From: Asaia bogorensis
GTDB lineage: Bacteria > Pseudomonadota > Alphaproteobacteria > Acetobacterales > Acetobacteraceae
Direction: 5' to 3'
Assembly (NCBI RefSeq): GCF_900465345.1
Contig: NZ_UEGO01000016.1
Span: 60,958-124,957, forward strand
DNA length: 64,000 nt
Below are positions 52,905 through 61,474 of the stretch, piece after piece. The notes beneath the pieces are model-generated. The model was not told the origin of the DNA and did no database searches. It saw nothing but the letters and a program-made list of their open reading frames with translations. Made by a program: the position numbers and the translations under genes. The number at the start of each line of letters is the position of its first letter. The stretch's first letter is position 1.

Positions 52905-53912
52905 ATGCAGCTTTCCCGAATTTTCGGCGCCCTGTCGCTCTCTCTGGCCCTGTCATGCGGCGTGTCGCACGCTGCCACCATCACCGGCGCCGGATCGAGC
53001 TTTGCGGCCCCGATCTATGGCGCTTGGGGTGAGACTGCACAAAAGGCAATCGGCACCTCGGTCAATTACCAGAGCGTTGGTTCGGGTGCCGGTCAGAACC
53101 AGGCCATTGCCCGCACGGTCGATTTCGGCGCTTCTGACAAGCCGATGGACGCGGCGAAGCTGGACAGCAACAAGCTTTATCAATTCCCGACGGCCATGGG
53201 CGGGATCGTGGTTATTGTGAACGTGCCGGGCATTGCTCCCGGTGCGCTGAAGCTGGATGGCCCTGCGATTGCCGGACTCTATGATGGCACGATCTCGACC
53301 TGGAATGACCCGCGCATTGCGGCACTCAACCCGAGCCTCAAGCTGCCCGACACGGATGTGGCCCCGATCCATCGTGCCGATGCGTCGGGCACCAGCTTCG
53401 TATTCACCTCTTACCTCGCCAAGGTTTCCGGCGCCTGGAAGCAGAAATTCGGGGCTGGTACGTCAATCGCCTGGGCGGGCGGTGCAGGTGCGCGCGGCAA
53501 TGACGGTGTTGCCGCTGGCGTGAAGGAATCAGAAGGCGGTATCGGCTACGTGGAATACGCCTATGCCAGCCGCAACCATCTGAACATGGCGCAGCTTCGT
53601 GATCATGATGGCGCTTTCATCAAGCCGGATTCCGCTGCTTTCGCTGCCGCTGCGGCCCATGCCGACTGGGCTCATGCAGACCGTTATGCCGTGGATCTGC
53701 TCGACACCGCTGGTGCAAACGCCTGGCCCATCATGAGTGCCACCTTCGTGCTGGTTCCGACTGACCCGAAGGATGCTGCGCAGGGCAAGGCCGTGAAGGA
53801 CTTCTTCAGCTATGCGCTCAAGAACGGCAATCCTGACGCTGTGAAGCTGGACTATGTTCCGCTGCCGCAATCCGTGAAAGACGCGGTCCTGCAGGGCTGG
53901 CCGAAGAACTGA
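52905..53912 (+). CDS. pstS: phosphate ABC transporter substrate-binding protein PstS
   Basis: 335 residues. The signal peptide ends at SHA-AT. ITGAGSSFAAPIYGAW, NYQSVGSGAGQNQAIARTVD, FGASDKPMDAAKL, and PIHRADASGTSFVFTSYLAK are the phosphate-binding blocks. The C-terminal LPQSVKDAVLQGWPKN is also typical. It captures phosphate in the periplasm for PstCAB. No pstC, pstA, pstB or phoU gene lies in the window beside it, and an intrinsic terminator follows, so this is an orphan copy under its own Pho box. Confidence 0.94.
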   Translation: MQLSRIFGALSLSLALSCGVSHAATITGAGSSFAAPIYGAWGETAQKAIGTSVNYQSVGSGAGQNQAIARTVDFGASDKPMDAAKLDSNKLYQFPTAMGGIVVIVNVPGIAPGALKLDGPAIAGLYDGTISTWNDPRIAALNPSLKLPDTDVAPIHRADASGTSFVFTSYLAKVSGAWKQKFGAGTSIAWAGGAGARGNDGVAAGVKESEGGIGYVEYAYASRNHLNMAQLRDHDGAFIKPDSAAFAAAAAHADWAHADRYAVDLLDTAGANAWPIMSATFVLVPTDPKDAAQGKAVKDFFSYALKNGNPDAVKLDYVPLPQSVKDAVLQGWPKN

Positions 53913-53961
53913 AGTCGCCATGGTTCCGGCTGCGCCTGGTTGCAGCCGGACCTATACCAAG

Positions 53962-54003
53962 GCCCGCCCGGCACGCCTAACGTGACCGTGGCGGGCTTTT
54001 TTT
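53962..54003 (+). terminator. intrinsic terminator of pstS
   Basis: GCCCGCC at 53962-53968 pairs with GGCGGGC at 53990-53996, with inner GGCAC/GTG pairing, followed by seven T residues at 53997-54003. A classic rho-independent terminator 50 bases after the stop. Confidence 0.9.
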
Positions 54004-54334
54004 GGTTCCAGGGGCCATATTACGACTCGCTCGTATGCGACATTGAGGCGCCTGGACGCCTCATCCGCTCCCTGTTTCCGCGTCTTTAGCGCCTTGAACT
54101 GCCTGAGCGCACGCAGTGCAACCTGTCACAGTCTTCTGTTAGCAACTCACCTGTAAGGCAGCCACCCGGGCGCGAAAAGAACTCGCAAAGCCGCCCCCAG
54201 TGCCCGGCGTAAGAAAATCCGCCCAGGAAGAAAGCCCTCTTCGGTACCGTTATTGCCCTGGTGGATTCAGATCATTCCCGTGTGGCAAACGCACATTAAG
54301 TAGTTAATATTCGCTATCTTTGTATTTCTTCCCT

Positions 54335-54348
54335 TTGATATATATCAA
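54335..54348. promoter_or_regulatory. perfect FNR-type binding site
   Basis: TTGAT-ATAT-ATCAA at 54335-54348 is the exact FNR/ANR consensus (TTGAT-N4-ATCAA). A GATAAT at 54392-54397 could be a -10; a start near 54404 would place the site's centre near -62, a class I activator position. The nearest downstream gene on the plus strand is the small membrane ORF at 54504. Confidence 0.55.
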
Positions 54349-54503
54349 TAAGACAATATCGTGATTATTGTTACTGTAGTTGAATATTGACGATAATTTC
54401 CAAGACGCCCACTCTTCCCGTGTCGAGCGGATCAGCTTTCTGACAAGAGCACAAAGGGCCAGCTAAATGCTGGTTCGCCGGCCCAGAATAACGGAGAGTC
54501 GAA

Positions 54504-54674
54504 ATGACAAGATGGTGGGGCCCTGCGCATTTACATTATCCCATGACCGATCTGCAGTCGCTCACGCTGAGCTTCGCAGCATCTGTCGTGGTCGTCGGAT
54601 TGGCTGTGTTCACCGTGCGCGCGGTCAGGAAACATCGTCTGCGTGTTGCCACGACGCACGTCAAAACACTCTGA
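54504..54674 (+). CDS. small single-span membrane protein, function unknown
   Basis: A 56-codon ORF: MTRWWGPAHLHYPMTDLQSL, then one hydrophobic helix (about 21-39, LSFAASVVVVGLAVFTVRA) and a basic tail (VRKHRLRVATTHVKTL). Positive residues after the helix predict an N-out, C-in topology. A GGAGAG ribosome site six bases upstream supports translation. I do not recognise a family. Small proteins of this shape are often subunits or modulators of respiratory oxidases or transporters, and the FNR-type site upstream would fit an oxygen-related role, but this is inference. Confidence 0.5.
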   Translation: MTRWWGPAHLHYPMTDLQSLTLSFAASVVVVGLAVFTVRAVRKHRLRVATTHVKTL

Positions 54675-54695
54675 CGGCCTGACAGGGCCTATCCT

Positions 54696-55880
54696 TCAAA
54701 TGAGCGGGCGCAGTCCGCGTTGATAGGCCCCCAGTCCCAACAGCAAAAGCAGGATCGCGGCGACAGGCAGCGCGACGATGCTGCTATGGGTCAGCAATGC
54801 GCCCCCCAATAACCCACCGGCTGATACGGCGAGGTTCCAGGCCGTTGTCGCCATGGCTTGAGCGGTATCCATGAAGCGCCCCGCGACGCTCGTCATGGCG
54901 CTTTGCGTAAGCGCTGCAAACCCGCCAGTGGTAATACCCCACAACACAACACCAAGGCAGACCGGAAGCTTGTGCGTCAGACCAAGTGACATGAGCAGAC
55001 AGGCCGCCATGAATACGAGAATACTGGCCATCGTGAGCCGCGAGAGATGATGATCAATCAGGATGCCGGTCACAAAAAGACCGGCAACCGAGCCTCCGCC
55101 AAAAACCAGCAGGAGGAGATCCACGCGCGCTCCAAGCCCGGACGGGACAAGCAGGGGCTCGATGAAAACGTAGAGCAGGCTATGGGCTGCGACAAAGCTG
55201 AAAATCAATGTCAGATTGGCGAGCACACCGGGCTGGCGCAGGCTGCCTGAAAGGCCGAAATGACTACCAGCCTGACTGCCGGGCGCATCTGGCAGAAAAC
55301 AGAGCGACCAGATCACGAGCAGACCCGAAAACCCGCCAAGACATAGAAAGGCGCCGCGCCAGCCCAGCCATTGGCCAATTGCCGCGCTCAACGGCGCCCC
55401 GAGCACGAGTGCCAGCGTGACGCCCGAACCCGCCAGCGCAATTGCCCTGCCCCGTTGTGCCGGTGGTGAAAGCCGCGTTGCGTAACCCGCGAACATGGCC
55501 CAGATCAGCCCGCCACAGCCTCCGGCGAAAAAACGTATTGTCAGGGCAAGCGCCAGATTGGTGATCATGCCGTTTGCTGCATTGATCAGCGTGAAGCCGA
55601 CCAGACCCATCAGGAGCAGGCGCTTGCGTGGCATCTTGTAGGTCAGCGCCGTTGAAGGGAGAGCAGCGCATAGGGCACCCAACGCAAAAGCCGTGATGAA
55701 CTGCCCGCTTGCCGCCTGGGTAATCTGGAGTCCATCTGCGAGCAGCGATAGCAATCCGGCAGGCATGATCTCGGTCAGCAAGGTTACAAAGGCAGCCAGA
55801 GCCAGAATGATCATGGCATGACGGGGAAGCCTGTCCGGAGCTGCACATTTTGCCGCGGCCTGATCCGTCACCCCAACCAT
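54696..55880 (-). CDS. MFS transporter, DHA1/AraJ-like efflux type
   Basis: 394 residues with 12 predicted helices. TEIMPAGLLSLLADGLQITQ after TM1 matches the EhPAGLLxxIA motif of DHA1/AraJ-like (sugar or drug efflux) transporters; GALCAALPSTALTYKMPRKR carries the loop 2-3 motif, and FAGGCGGLIWAMFAGYATRL holds TM4 motif. Substrate unknown; members export sugars, arabinose-like compounds or drugs. It is convergent with the small ORF and separated from the copper receptor gene by about 200 bases. Confidence 0.85.
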   Translation of the reverse strand: MVGVTDQAAAKCAAPDRLPRHAMIILALAAFVTLLTEIMPAGLLSLLADGLQITQAASGQFITAFALGALCAALPSTALTYKMPRKRLLLMGLVGFTLINAANGMITNLALALTIRFFAGGCGGLIWAMFAGYATRLSPPAQRGRAIALAGSGVTLALVLGAPLSAAIGQWLGWRGAFLCLGGFSGLLVIWSLCFLPDAPGSQAGSHFGLSGSLRQPGVLANLTLIFSFVAAHSLLYVFIEPLLVPSGLGARVDLLLLVFGGGSVAGLFVTGILIDHHLSRLTMASILVFMAACLLMSLGLTHKLPVCLGVVLWGITTGGFAALTQSAMTSVAGRFMDTAQAMATTAWNLAVSAGGLLGGALLTHSSIVALPVAAILLLLLGLGAYQRGLRPLI

Positions 55881-56040
55881 CTCAAAGCGCTCCCCTTAAC
55901 GTCAGCCGCTCCGGGCGGTCCCCTGAACATCGACCAATGGGCTAGGCGATAGGCGCGGGCGGCAGATTAGGCAAGACAGCATGTGGGTTGTTTGTCATCG
56001 CCCATCAGGTCGACACATCCTGCTGGCCCGGCACGGGCGA

Positions 56041-56069
56041 GGCGACGCCGTCAGAATGAGCGCGTCGCC
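56041..56069 (-). terminator. hairpin after the copper receptor gene
   Basis: GGCGACGC at 56041-56048 pairs with GCGTCGCC at 56062-56069, loop 13. It lies just past the stop of the minus-strand receptor gene. No T-run follows. Confidence 0.4.
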
Positions 56070-56078
56070 TTGCCATCG

Positions 56079-58325
56079 TCAGAACGCGGCTGTCAGGCTG
56101 AGATTGAACGACCGGCCAAGTCCGGCGAGGGGCGACAGGATATTCGTCTGACGATAGTCACCCAGCGACAGCCCCCCTAGCGGCAGATAGTATTTCTGGT
56201 TTAGCACATTCTCGATGCTCGCATCCAGCGTGAGCTTGTGCCAGCGATAGCTCCCGCCCAGGCCCAACAGCGCATAACCCGGTGTGCGCGGTTCGTTACG
56301 CAGCCAGTCCACTGTCGATTTCTTCTTCACCAACGTGACATCCACACGTCCGGTCCAGTTCTGATAGGTCTCGCGTAGGCCGATCATGCCATTGGCAGGC
56401 ATCTGATGATACAGGCCGGAATGGGTGACCATATCCTGCCCGCGCACCCAGTTGAAACTTGTCACGACCCTGCCCTGCCCGAAGCGCTCGTCGTTCCACA
56501 GGCGATAACGGGCTGAGCCATTCAGGCCGTAACTCTGCGCGTTATGATTGACGAATTGCAGCTTCGACAGCCCATTGCTGAATGATGCCAGACGAACGAC
56601 GTTAATATAGCCCTCTGTGTAAGTATAGAATGGCTGGAGCCGAACCTCCCAGCCCTCGCCTTTCGGGTCGTGCCATGTCAGCGTCATGCTGGCCGTGTTC
56701 GCAATTTCGGGGCGCAGGTTGAGGTTGCCGACATAGCCATTGCCATCGCCGAACCAGCCGATCATGCGCGTGGCCATTGTGCCCATACCCCAGGCATAGC
56801 GCTCGTACAGGTTGGGCGACCGCGTCTTGCGGGCGTAACCGCCCTCAAGCATCAGGTCGTCACGAATATGCCAGCGACCGGTGGCCGTCACGTCGAAATT
56901 GGTGTCTGTCCGTCCCCGCGAGGCAGCGTTGAACTTTCGTGCTGCCATGATATCGGCCATCTGCATCATGCCGGTCCAGGAATACGGTGCCACCTTGCCC
57001 GTATTCATCATGATCAGATCGCTGCGCAGCCCAAGCTGGGTCGAAAAGCGTCGTGTCCACTGGGCATTCCACTCGATATAGTGGCCCAGGCGGTCACGAT
57101 GGCCGTTATTGATGTTATGAAACGTGCCGGGGCCCATCATCATGCTGCCCACGAGCGGCGGCCACCAGTCATTCAGTCCGTTATGGTCATAGCTGCTGCC
57201 GAGCTTGATGTTGTGATGTGTGCTGAGGGGCACGGTGAGGTCAATTGCGTAGCCCGCCGTCCGTGCATCCGTGTTCATCGGCATACCCGTGGTTGCGGTA
57301 TGACCACCTTTGTCATTCATCATGTTCATGACGTGATCGACGCGCTGCCAGAAGCCGCGCACGTCGAGGGTCGCCCATCGATACTCGCCCCGATATTTGC
57401 CATTCACAAATGTCGAACGATTATTTGTCATGTCCATATACTGGTTGGGGAAACCCTCATACGGAATATCCTGCTGACCAAAGGTCAGGGCGAGCAGGTG
57501 ATTATCCTTCTTGAGGCCAGCCGTTACGGCATGATTGAAGGAGAGATAGCTGGTGGAGCGAACCTGCTTGCCATCGCCCCCTGTATGGTAATTGCTCGCA
57601 TGGCTATAGGAGCCGGTATAACGCAGACTGAGAAGATCGTTGGCGACTGTCACCGTGCCCGAAGCCCCCAAGCCGCCGCCATTGCTGCGATAATCGCCCC
57701 GCACATGGCCCGTCACAAGGATCTTGCCGGGAGCAGCAAAAAGCGGGTCCTTGCGCTCAATTTTTACCGTACCGCCGGTGCTGTCGCCCCCGAGGCTGAC
57801 CGGGGTGACACCGGCAATGGCCTCGGCAGAGGAGACACTGTCGGGGTCGATATACGACATCGCCGGGTTCATGTGATTGGGGCAGGCCGAGGCAATACGC
57901 ATGCCATCCACAATGGTCGCGACGCGGTCATCGGCCATACCGTTGAGGACGGGCAAGGATGAGACCCCACCCGCAGCATATTGCGTGTAGCCCAGCGAGC
58001 CTTTGAGTAGCGAAGCTGTATCGGGTGAATGAATGGCGGTACGCCGAATGCCCTGCACACGGAGATATTCGACCGGTGTGTCATCGCCATCCGACCGGTT
58101 CGCGGGCTTATCGGGCGCCTTCTCCTTTGGTGGGGATGGTCTTGTCTCTGATTGCGATGTTTTGAGCGCGCTTGCATTGACTGCGGTCCCGCCGCGGGAC
58201 GAGGTCGTGGCTGAAGGCGTGGTTGCCGCGTGGGCATTGGTCGCAGCAACAAGCGCTAGCAATGAGGTACACCCGAGCGCGAGATAGGCGCGACGGTGCG
58301 ATCTGCCATGAGGGGGCAGTGTCAT
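56079..58325 (-). CDS. oprC: TonB-dependent copper receptor, OprC family
   Basis: 748 residues. Signal peptide to about ATNAHA. Plug domain: AAGGVSSLPVLNGMADDRVA, VDGMRIASACPNHMNPAMSY, AGVTPVSLGGDSTGGTVKIE. The barrel ends in SLTAAF. Met/His-rich loops such as DHVMNMMNDKGGHTATTG, followed by MPMNTDART, and the CPNHMNPxMSY block are specific for the TonB-dependent copper receptor family (OprC). It takes up copper across the outer membrane with TonB energy. The DUF2946 gene lies just upstream on the same strand, as commonly seen, 87 bases away. Confidence 0.92.
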   Translation of the reverse strand: MTLPPHGRSHRRAYLALGCTSLLALVAATNAHAATTPSATTSSRGGTAVNASALKTSQSETRPSPPKEKAPDKPANRSDGDDTPVEYLRVQGIRRTAIHSPDTASLLKGSLGYTQYAAGGVSSLPVLNGMADDRVATIVDGMRIASACPNHMNPAMSYIDPDSVSSAEAIAGVTPVSLGGDSTGGTVKIERKDPLFAAPGKILVTGHVRGDYRSNGGGLGASGTVTVANDLLSLRYTGSYSHASNYHTGGDGKQVRSTSYLSFNHAVTAGLKKDNHLLALTFGQQDIPYEGFPNQYMDMTNNRSTFVNGKYRGEYRWATLDVRGFWQRVDHVMNMMNDKGGHTATTGMPMNTDARTAGYAIDLTVPLSTHHNIKLGSSYDHNGLNDWWPPLVGSMMMGPGTFHNINNGHRDRLGHYIEWNAQWTRRFSTQLGLRSDLIMMNTGKVAPYSWTGMMQMADIMAARKFNAASRGRTDTNFDVTATGRWHIRDDLMLEGGYARKTRSPNLYERYAWGMGTMATRMIGWFGDGNGYVGNLNLRPEIANTASMTLTWHDPKGEGWEVRLQPFYTYTEGYINVVRLASFSNGLSKLQFVNHNAQSYGLNGSARYRLWNDERFGQGRVVTSFNWVRGQDMVTHSGLYHQMPANGMIGLRETYQNWTGRVDVTLVKKKSTVDWLRNEPRTPGYALLGLGGSYRWHKLTLDASIENVLNQKYYLPLGGLSLGDYRQTNILSPLAGLGRSFNLSLTAAF

Positions 58326-58412
58326 GGAATTAATCCTGATCAGTCTTGATACGAAATCCCGCCGTCCAGCTCGCTCCCAAAGGAAACGTGCACCGGAGTA
58401 CGGAAAGCGATG

Positions 58413-58823
58413 TCAGATCAGGACGACTGGCGGTGCCTGGGATGGCGGCAGGACCCACCGTAATCCGGGCGGCGCGCGGCAAGGCGGCAGAGAAACGATG
58501 TGGGTGAGCCGGATCGAGCGGGAGAACGCCGCCAGCAGAGCGACCCCAAGAATGAACACAGCCAACTGAAGAAGCGGGCAAAGCGCACAGGCTGTATCGT
58601 GATGATGATGCCCTGCCTTTGGCATGTGATGCGATGCGGGCATCGCCATCGACGTGGAATCACACATGCCCATGGGGTCGGCCATAACCATGGCGGACGC
58701 GATATCGACCCCGATCAGTCGCTCTATTTCAGCTCTGGGGGTTTCATCCGGCTCGGCCAGACCCTGCAGGCCAAGCAAGGCAAGGAACCCGAGAAGGACA
58801 ACAAGGCAAAGAGACAGGCGCAT
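58413..58823 (-). CDS. DUF2946 family protein of the copper locus
   Basis: About 136 residues from the ATG at 58823 (MRLSLCLVVLLGFLALLGLQ). It has a signal-anchor helix, a His/Met-rich middle (MADPMGMCDSTSMAMPASHH, then MPKAGHHHHDTACALCPLLQ) and a second membrane helix (LAVFILGVALLAAFS). The H-x-C-x-x-C-P pattern before the second helix is typical of DUF2946, small proteins found beside copper receptor and copper oxidase genes. A role in membrane copper binding is likely but unproven. The frame is open to 59024, but the upstream part lacks a ribosome site. Confidence 0.75.
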   Translation of the reverse strand: MRLSLCLVVLLGFLALLGLQGLAEPDETPRAEIERLIGVDIASAMVMADPMGMCDSTSMAMPASHHMPKAGHHHHDTACALCPLLQLAVFILGVALLAAFSRSIRLTHIVSLPPCRAPPGLRWVLPPSQAPPVVLI

Positions 58824-59070
58824 GAACGATGCGCCTGTTCTGATCCCTCGTGAATGTCGCCCAGCCGATGAAATGGCCCCGCCCCTGTATGTGCCCGCCC
58901 CGCAATCCGGAGCGGCTGCTTGTCGGTCGAAATACAGCGACGCCCTTCCAACGTCCAGCATTATAAAACAGGACTCAAATACTCCAAAATATAGAGAGTA
59001 TCGAGAGACAGCAGTTCCTTGCAATCGTTACGATCAAATAATGCACCTCAAGACCAGACGCTATATCTGA

Positions 59071-60315
59071 TTAACTCTCGAATAAGGTCTGACCAACGAA
59101 CTCCCCATCCCTTCTGCCAGGGCAGGCAAATAGCCCGCCCCCGATATGGGTCGTGTACTGGTTCATCATGTCGAATTTGGACATTTTCTCGAAAATCCTT
59201 ACGAAACCTGTCCTGGGGTCCTGCTGCCAGCTCAGGAACAACAGGCCGGCATCCATCTCCATGCCCTGACGCCACGGCGGCCAGCGCTCGGCGGTGTAGC
59301 TCAAGCCGTTATCATAGGAATAAGCCCGACGAAGAATTTGCGCGCCGCCATTCTCCTCTGGCGCTGCAAGACGTGCATGGGAGTTCTGGACAGTAACCGG
59401 GTTGCCGTCATGATCCTTCTGCGTAAGGGTCAAAGGCTCGAATTCGTCGTGTCCGCCAATGGGTGCCCCGCTGAGCTTCTGACGGCCCATCGTTTCTTCC
59501 TGGAACGCAACAGGTGTCCGGTCCCAGTGCTCCAAGGCAATACGAATGATACGCGCAACGAGATAGCTCCCCCCCTGCATCCAGGGGAGATCGCTGGCAG
59601 CAGCCCATATATACCGGTCCGCAGTCTTCGGGTTTTGAGCATCGGGATTGATGGTCCCATCCTTGAAGCCCATCAGATTGCGCGGTGTCTTACCCTTGCC
59701 GAAATTGGGCAGGAATCCTGCCTGCGCCCAGCGCGGTGTGGCAATATCATAGGCCAGACGTGTCAGGATGCGCGAGGCATGAAGCGTCGTCTGGGGGTCA
59801 TCTGCACAGCACTGCACGCACAGATCGCCACCGGTGCGGGCTGGCACGAGCTGATCGCCTGTAAAACGCGGCAGATCGGCCAGCGCCGCTGGGCGATGCG
59901 AGGCCAGACCGAAACGGTCATTCCCCTCCTTAATAAACAGCGTTGGGCCAAAGCCAATGGTGATCGTCAAGTTGCGTTGACCGAGGCCATCTGTCTCGTC
60001 TGAATCGACAAGACCCGGCATATCCCTGCCTGCCATCAATCTGTCTGCGGCCTCACTCCACGCACGTAGCATCTTCACGAGGGCTTCACGCTTGTCTGTC
60101 GTCACATCGAACGTGATGAAATAGGCATGAGGCTGCTGGGGGGTGACGATGCCGGGCTGATGAGACGAGCCGATCGCACCATGCGATTGATCCCGCTCCT
60201 GATCTGTGTGGGTTGCCTTTGCCCTCGCGACGGCAGGAGACAGGCCGCTCAGGGCCACCGACCCGGCGAGGAAACGACGGCGGCGCAATGCGGGCCAGAA
60301 CTTTGCGTCGGTCAT
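59071..60315 (-). CDS. Dyp-type heme peroxidase, Tat-exported (EfeB-like)
   Basis: 414 residues. A Tat signal is visible, RRRRFLAGSVALSGLSPAVA. The peroxidase body has AYFITFDVTTDKREALVKML, the LMGFKDGTINPDAQN motif (GxxDG with the distal Asp), and SYLVARIIRIALEHWDRTPV, AFQEETMGRQKLSGAPIGGH, as in EfeB/YcdB. GYLFGR-like C-terminal region has GLLFLSWQQDPRTGFVRIFE. EfeB-type DyP enzymes act in periplasmic iron acquisition or peroxide-dependent oxidation. Its start overlaps the stop of the beta-propeller gene by ATGA; no efeU or efeO gene is adjacent, which is unusual. Confidence 0.9.
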   Translation of the reverse strand: MTDAKFWPALRRRRFLAGSVALSGLSPAVARAKATHTDQERDQSHGAIGSSHQPGIVTPQQPHAYFITFDVTTDKREALVKMLRAWSEAADRLMAGRDMPGLVDSDETDGLGQRNLTITIGFGPTLFIKEGNDRFGLASHRPAALADLPRFTGDQLVPARTGGDLCVQCCADDPQTTLHASRILTRLAYDIATPRWAQAGFLPNFGKGKTPRNLMGFKDGTINPDAQNPKTADRYIWAAASDLPWMQGGSYLVARIIRIALEHWDRTPVAFQEETMGRQKLSGAPIGGHDEFEPLTLTQKDHDGNPVTVQNSHARLAAPEENGGAQILRRAYSYDNGLSYTAERWPPWRQGMEMDAGLLFLSWQQDPRTGFVRIFEKMSKFDMMNQYTTHIGGGLFACPGRRDGEFVGQTLFES

Positions 60316-61466
60316 GGCTGGCTCACATTCAACGTGTTCATGTCGTCCTCAACGTAATAGAAGCTCTTTCCATCGGGGGTCATGGCAAGGCCGAACAGAT
60401 CACCATTGCCGGGAGGCTGCTGAGCCTGATCCGCATCCACCCACTGGGCGTAGATCTGTTTTTTCGCTGCGGGGTCGATCTCGACCACCTGCCCGTTTCG
60501 ACCGTTGGCAACCAGCAGATGATGGCCCGGCACCCAGATCATGGCCAAAGGCCAGTTCAGCAATCCGCCCTTGGTAATGACACGCCCCACTGCGTCATTG
60601 ACCCGTGTCACCGGTTCCTCCCGTGTCAGGGCATTATCGATAGCCGTTACCTCGTTGTCGTAGCCATCAGTGACGTAAAGTGTGCCATCGTCATCCAGTG
60701 CGAGCCCGGTCGGGCCAAACAGGAAGTTGTCGCGATCGGCACGGGCAGAAAATCCGCTGGCCACAACGGTCTGCTTGTCGAGCACCGGCGGTCCACCTGC
60801 CGGAATGCTGAGTTCCAGACGCAGCACCGTCGCTTTCTGCAGGATCGGCGGATAATTGGTTTTAGGGTCCACGACATTCGGACCTGGCAGATCGAACCCG
60901 GTCATGGAAATAAAGAGTGTCGCCTTGTCGCCGTGATCGACACTGGCAATATCCCCCCAGGGTGCGTTGATCAGCGGTCCTTTCCAGGTCGTGACGAACT
61001 TGCCATTGGCATCGAGCACAATCAGACATCCATCACCCTTGGTGGTGGTCGTGCCATCCTTGCTGGGGGCACTGCCGACGATGATCCAGCCCGATTTGAG
61101 AATGGTCAATGCCGTTGTAAGACCGACACCACCGGGGCAGGCAGCGAGATTACTCGGCAGATTGGCAAATAGGCGCGCATTGCCGGTAATGGGAGAGTAG
61201 GCAACAATTGTAGTGCCTGTGCCCTGCAAATTACTGATATTGTTGAAATTGGTGACGAGCACCTCGTCCTTTTTCAACACGCCCATATCCTGTGGCACAA
61301 CCACAACTGCATAGGGGTTGAGGTCGCCATTCCCGGGGCTTGTCGAAGCCAGTGTCGTATGGCGGTGCAGGGTTTCCAGAAAGCCCTTATGCTCGGCGCG
61401 GGCATGGTGCGGCGCCGAGGCAAGAGCCAGAAGAGCAAGAGCAGTGCAGGACAGACGGGGCGACAT
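60312..61466 (-). CDS. secreted NHL-type beta-propeller protein
   Basis: 384 residues from the ATG at 61466, with GAGGA six bases upstream; a TTG at 61478 would overlap the porin stop. A signal peptide (MSPRLSCTALALLALASAPH, cleavage near ARA-EH) precedes repeated propeller blades: LNPYAVVVVPQDMGVLKKDE, GPTGLALDDDGTLYVTDGYD, LLVANGRNGQVVEIDP and GDLFGLAMTPDGKSFYYVED. DG-x-L-Y-V-x-D is the NHL/SMP-30-like blade signature. Six or seven blades are expected. I know no established function; it could bind a heme, lignin-like or phenolic ligand and serve the DyP peroxidase encoded after it. Confidence 0.78.
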   Translation of the reverse strand: MSPRLSCTALALLALASAPHHARAEHKGFLETLHRHTTLASTSPGNGDLNPYAVVVVPQDMGVLKKDEVLVTNFNNISNLQGTGTTIVAYSPITGNARLFANLPSNLAACPGGVGLTTALTILKSGWIIVGSAPSKDGTTTTKGDGCLIVLDANGKFVTTWKGPLINAPWGDIASVDHGDKATLFISMTGFDLPGPNVVDPKTNYPPILQKATVLRLELSIPAGGPPVLDKQTVVASGFSARADRDNFLFGPTGLALDDDGTLYVTDGYDNEVTAIDNALTREEPVTRVNDAVGRVITKGGLLNWPLAMIWVPGHHLLVANGRNGQVVEIDPAAKKQIYAQWVDADQAQQPPGNGDLFGLAMTPDGKSFYYVEDDMNTLNVSQP

Positions 61467-61474
61467 GGTGTTCC

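Larger units (their letters stand above)
53913..54503. other. long intergenic region with terminator and FNR-type site
   Basis: 591 bases. After the pstS terminator comes GC-rich sequence with no gene seen, then an AT-rich stretch (about 54290-54400) with a perfect FNR-type palindrome and a possible promoter, and then a hairpin-prone leader to the small ORF at 54504. Confidence 0.6.

Noticed and set aside
54467-54682. A 71-codon frame at the same place as the small membrane protein
   Set aside because: The alternative frame at 54504 has a ribosome site and a clear membrane helix, while this frame is rich in Arg/Cys/His without pattern.
56670-57962. A 430-codon plus-strand open frame opposite the copper receptor
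   Set aside because: The receptor on the minus strand has full plug and barrel motifs. The antisense translation is repetitive in Ala/Ile/His without a domain.
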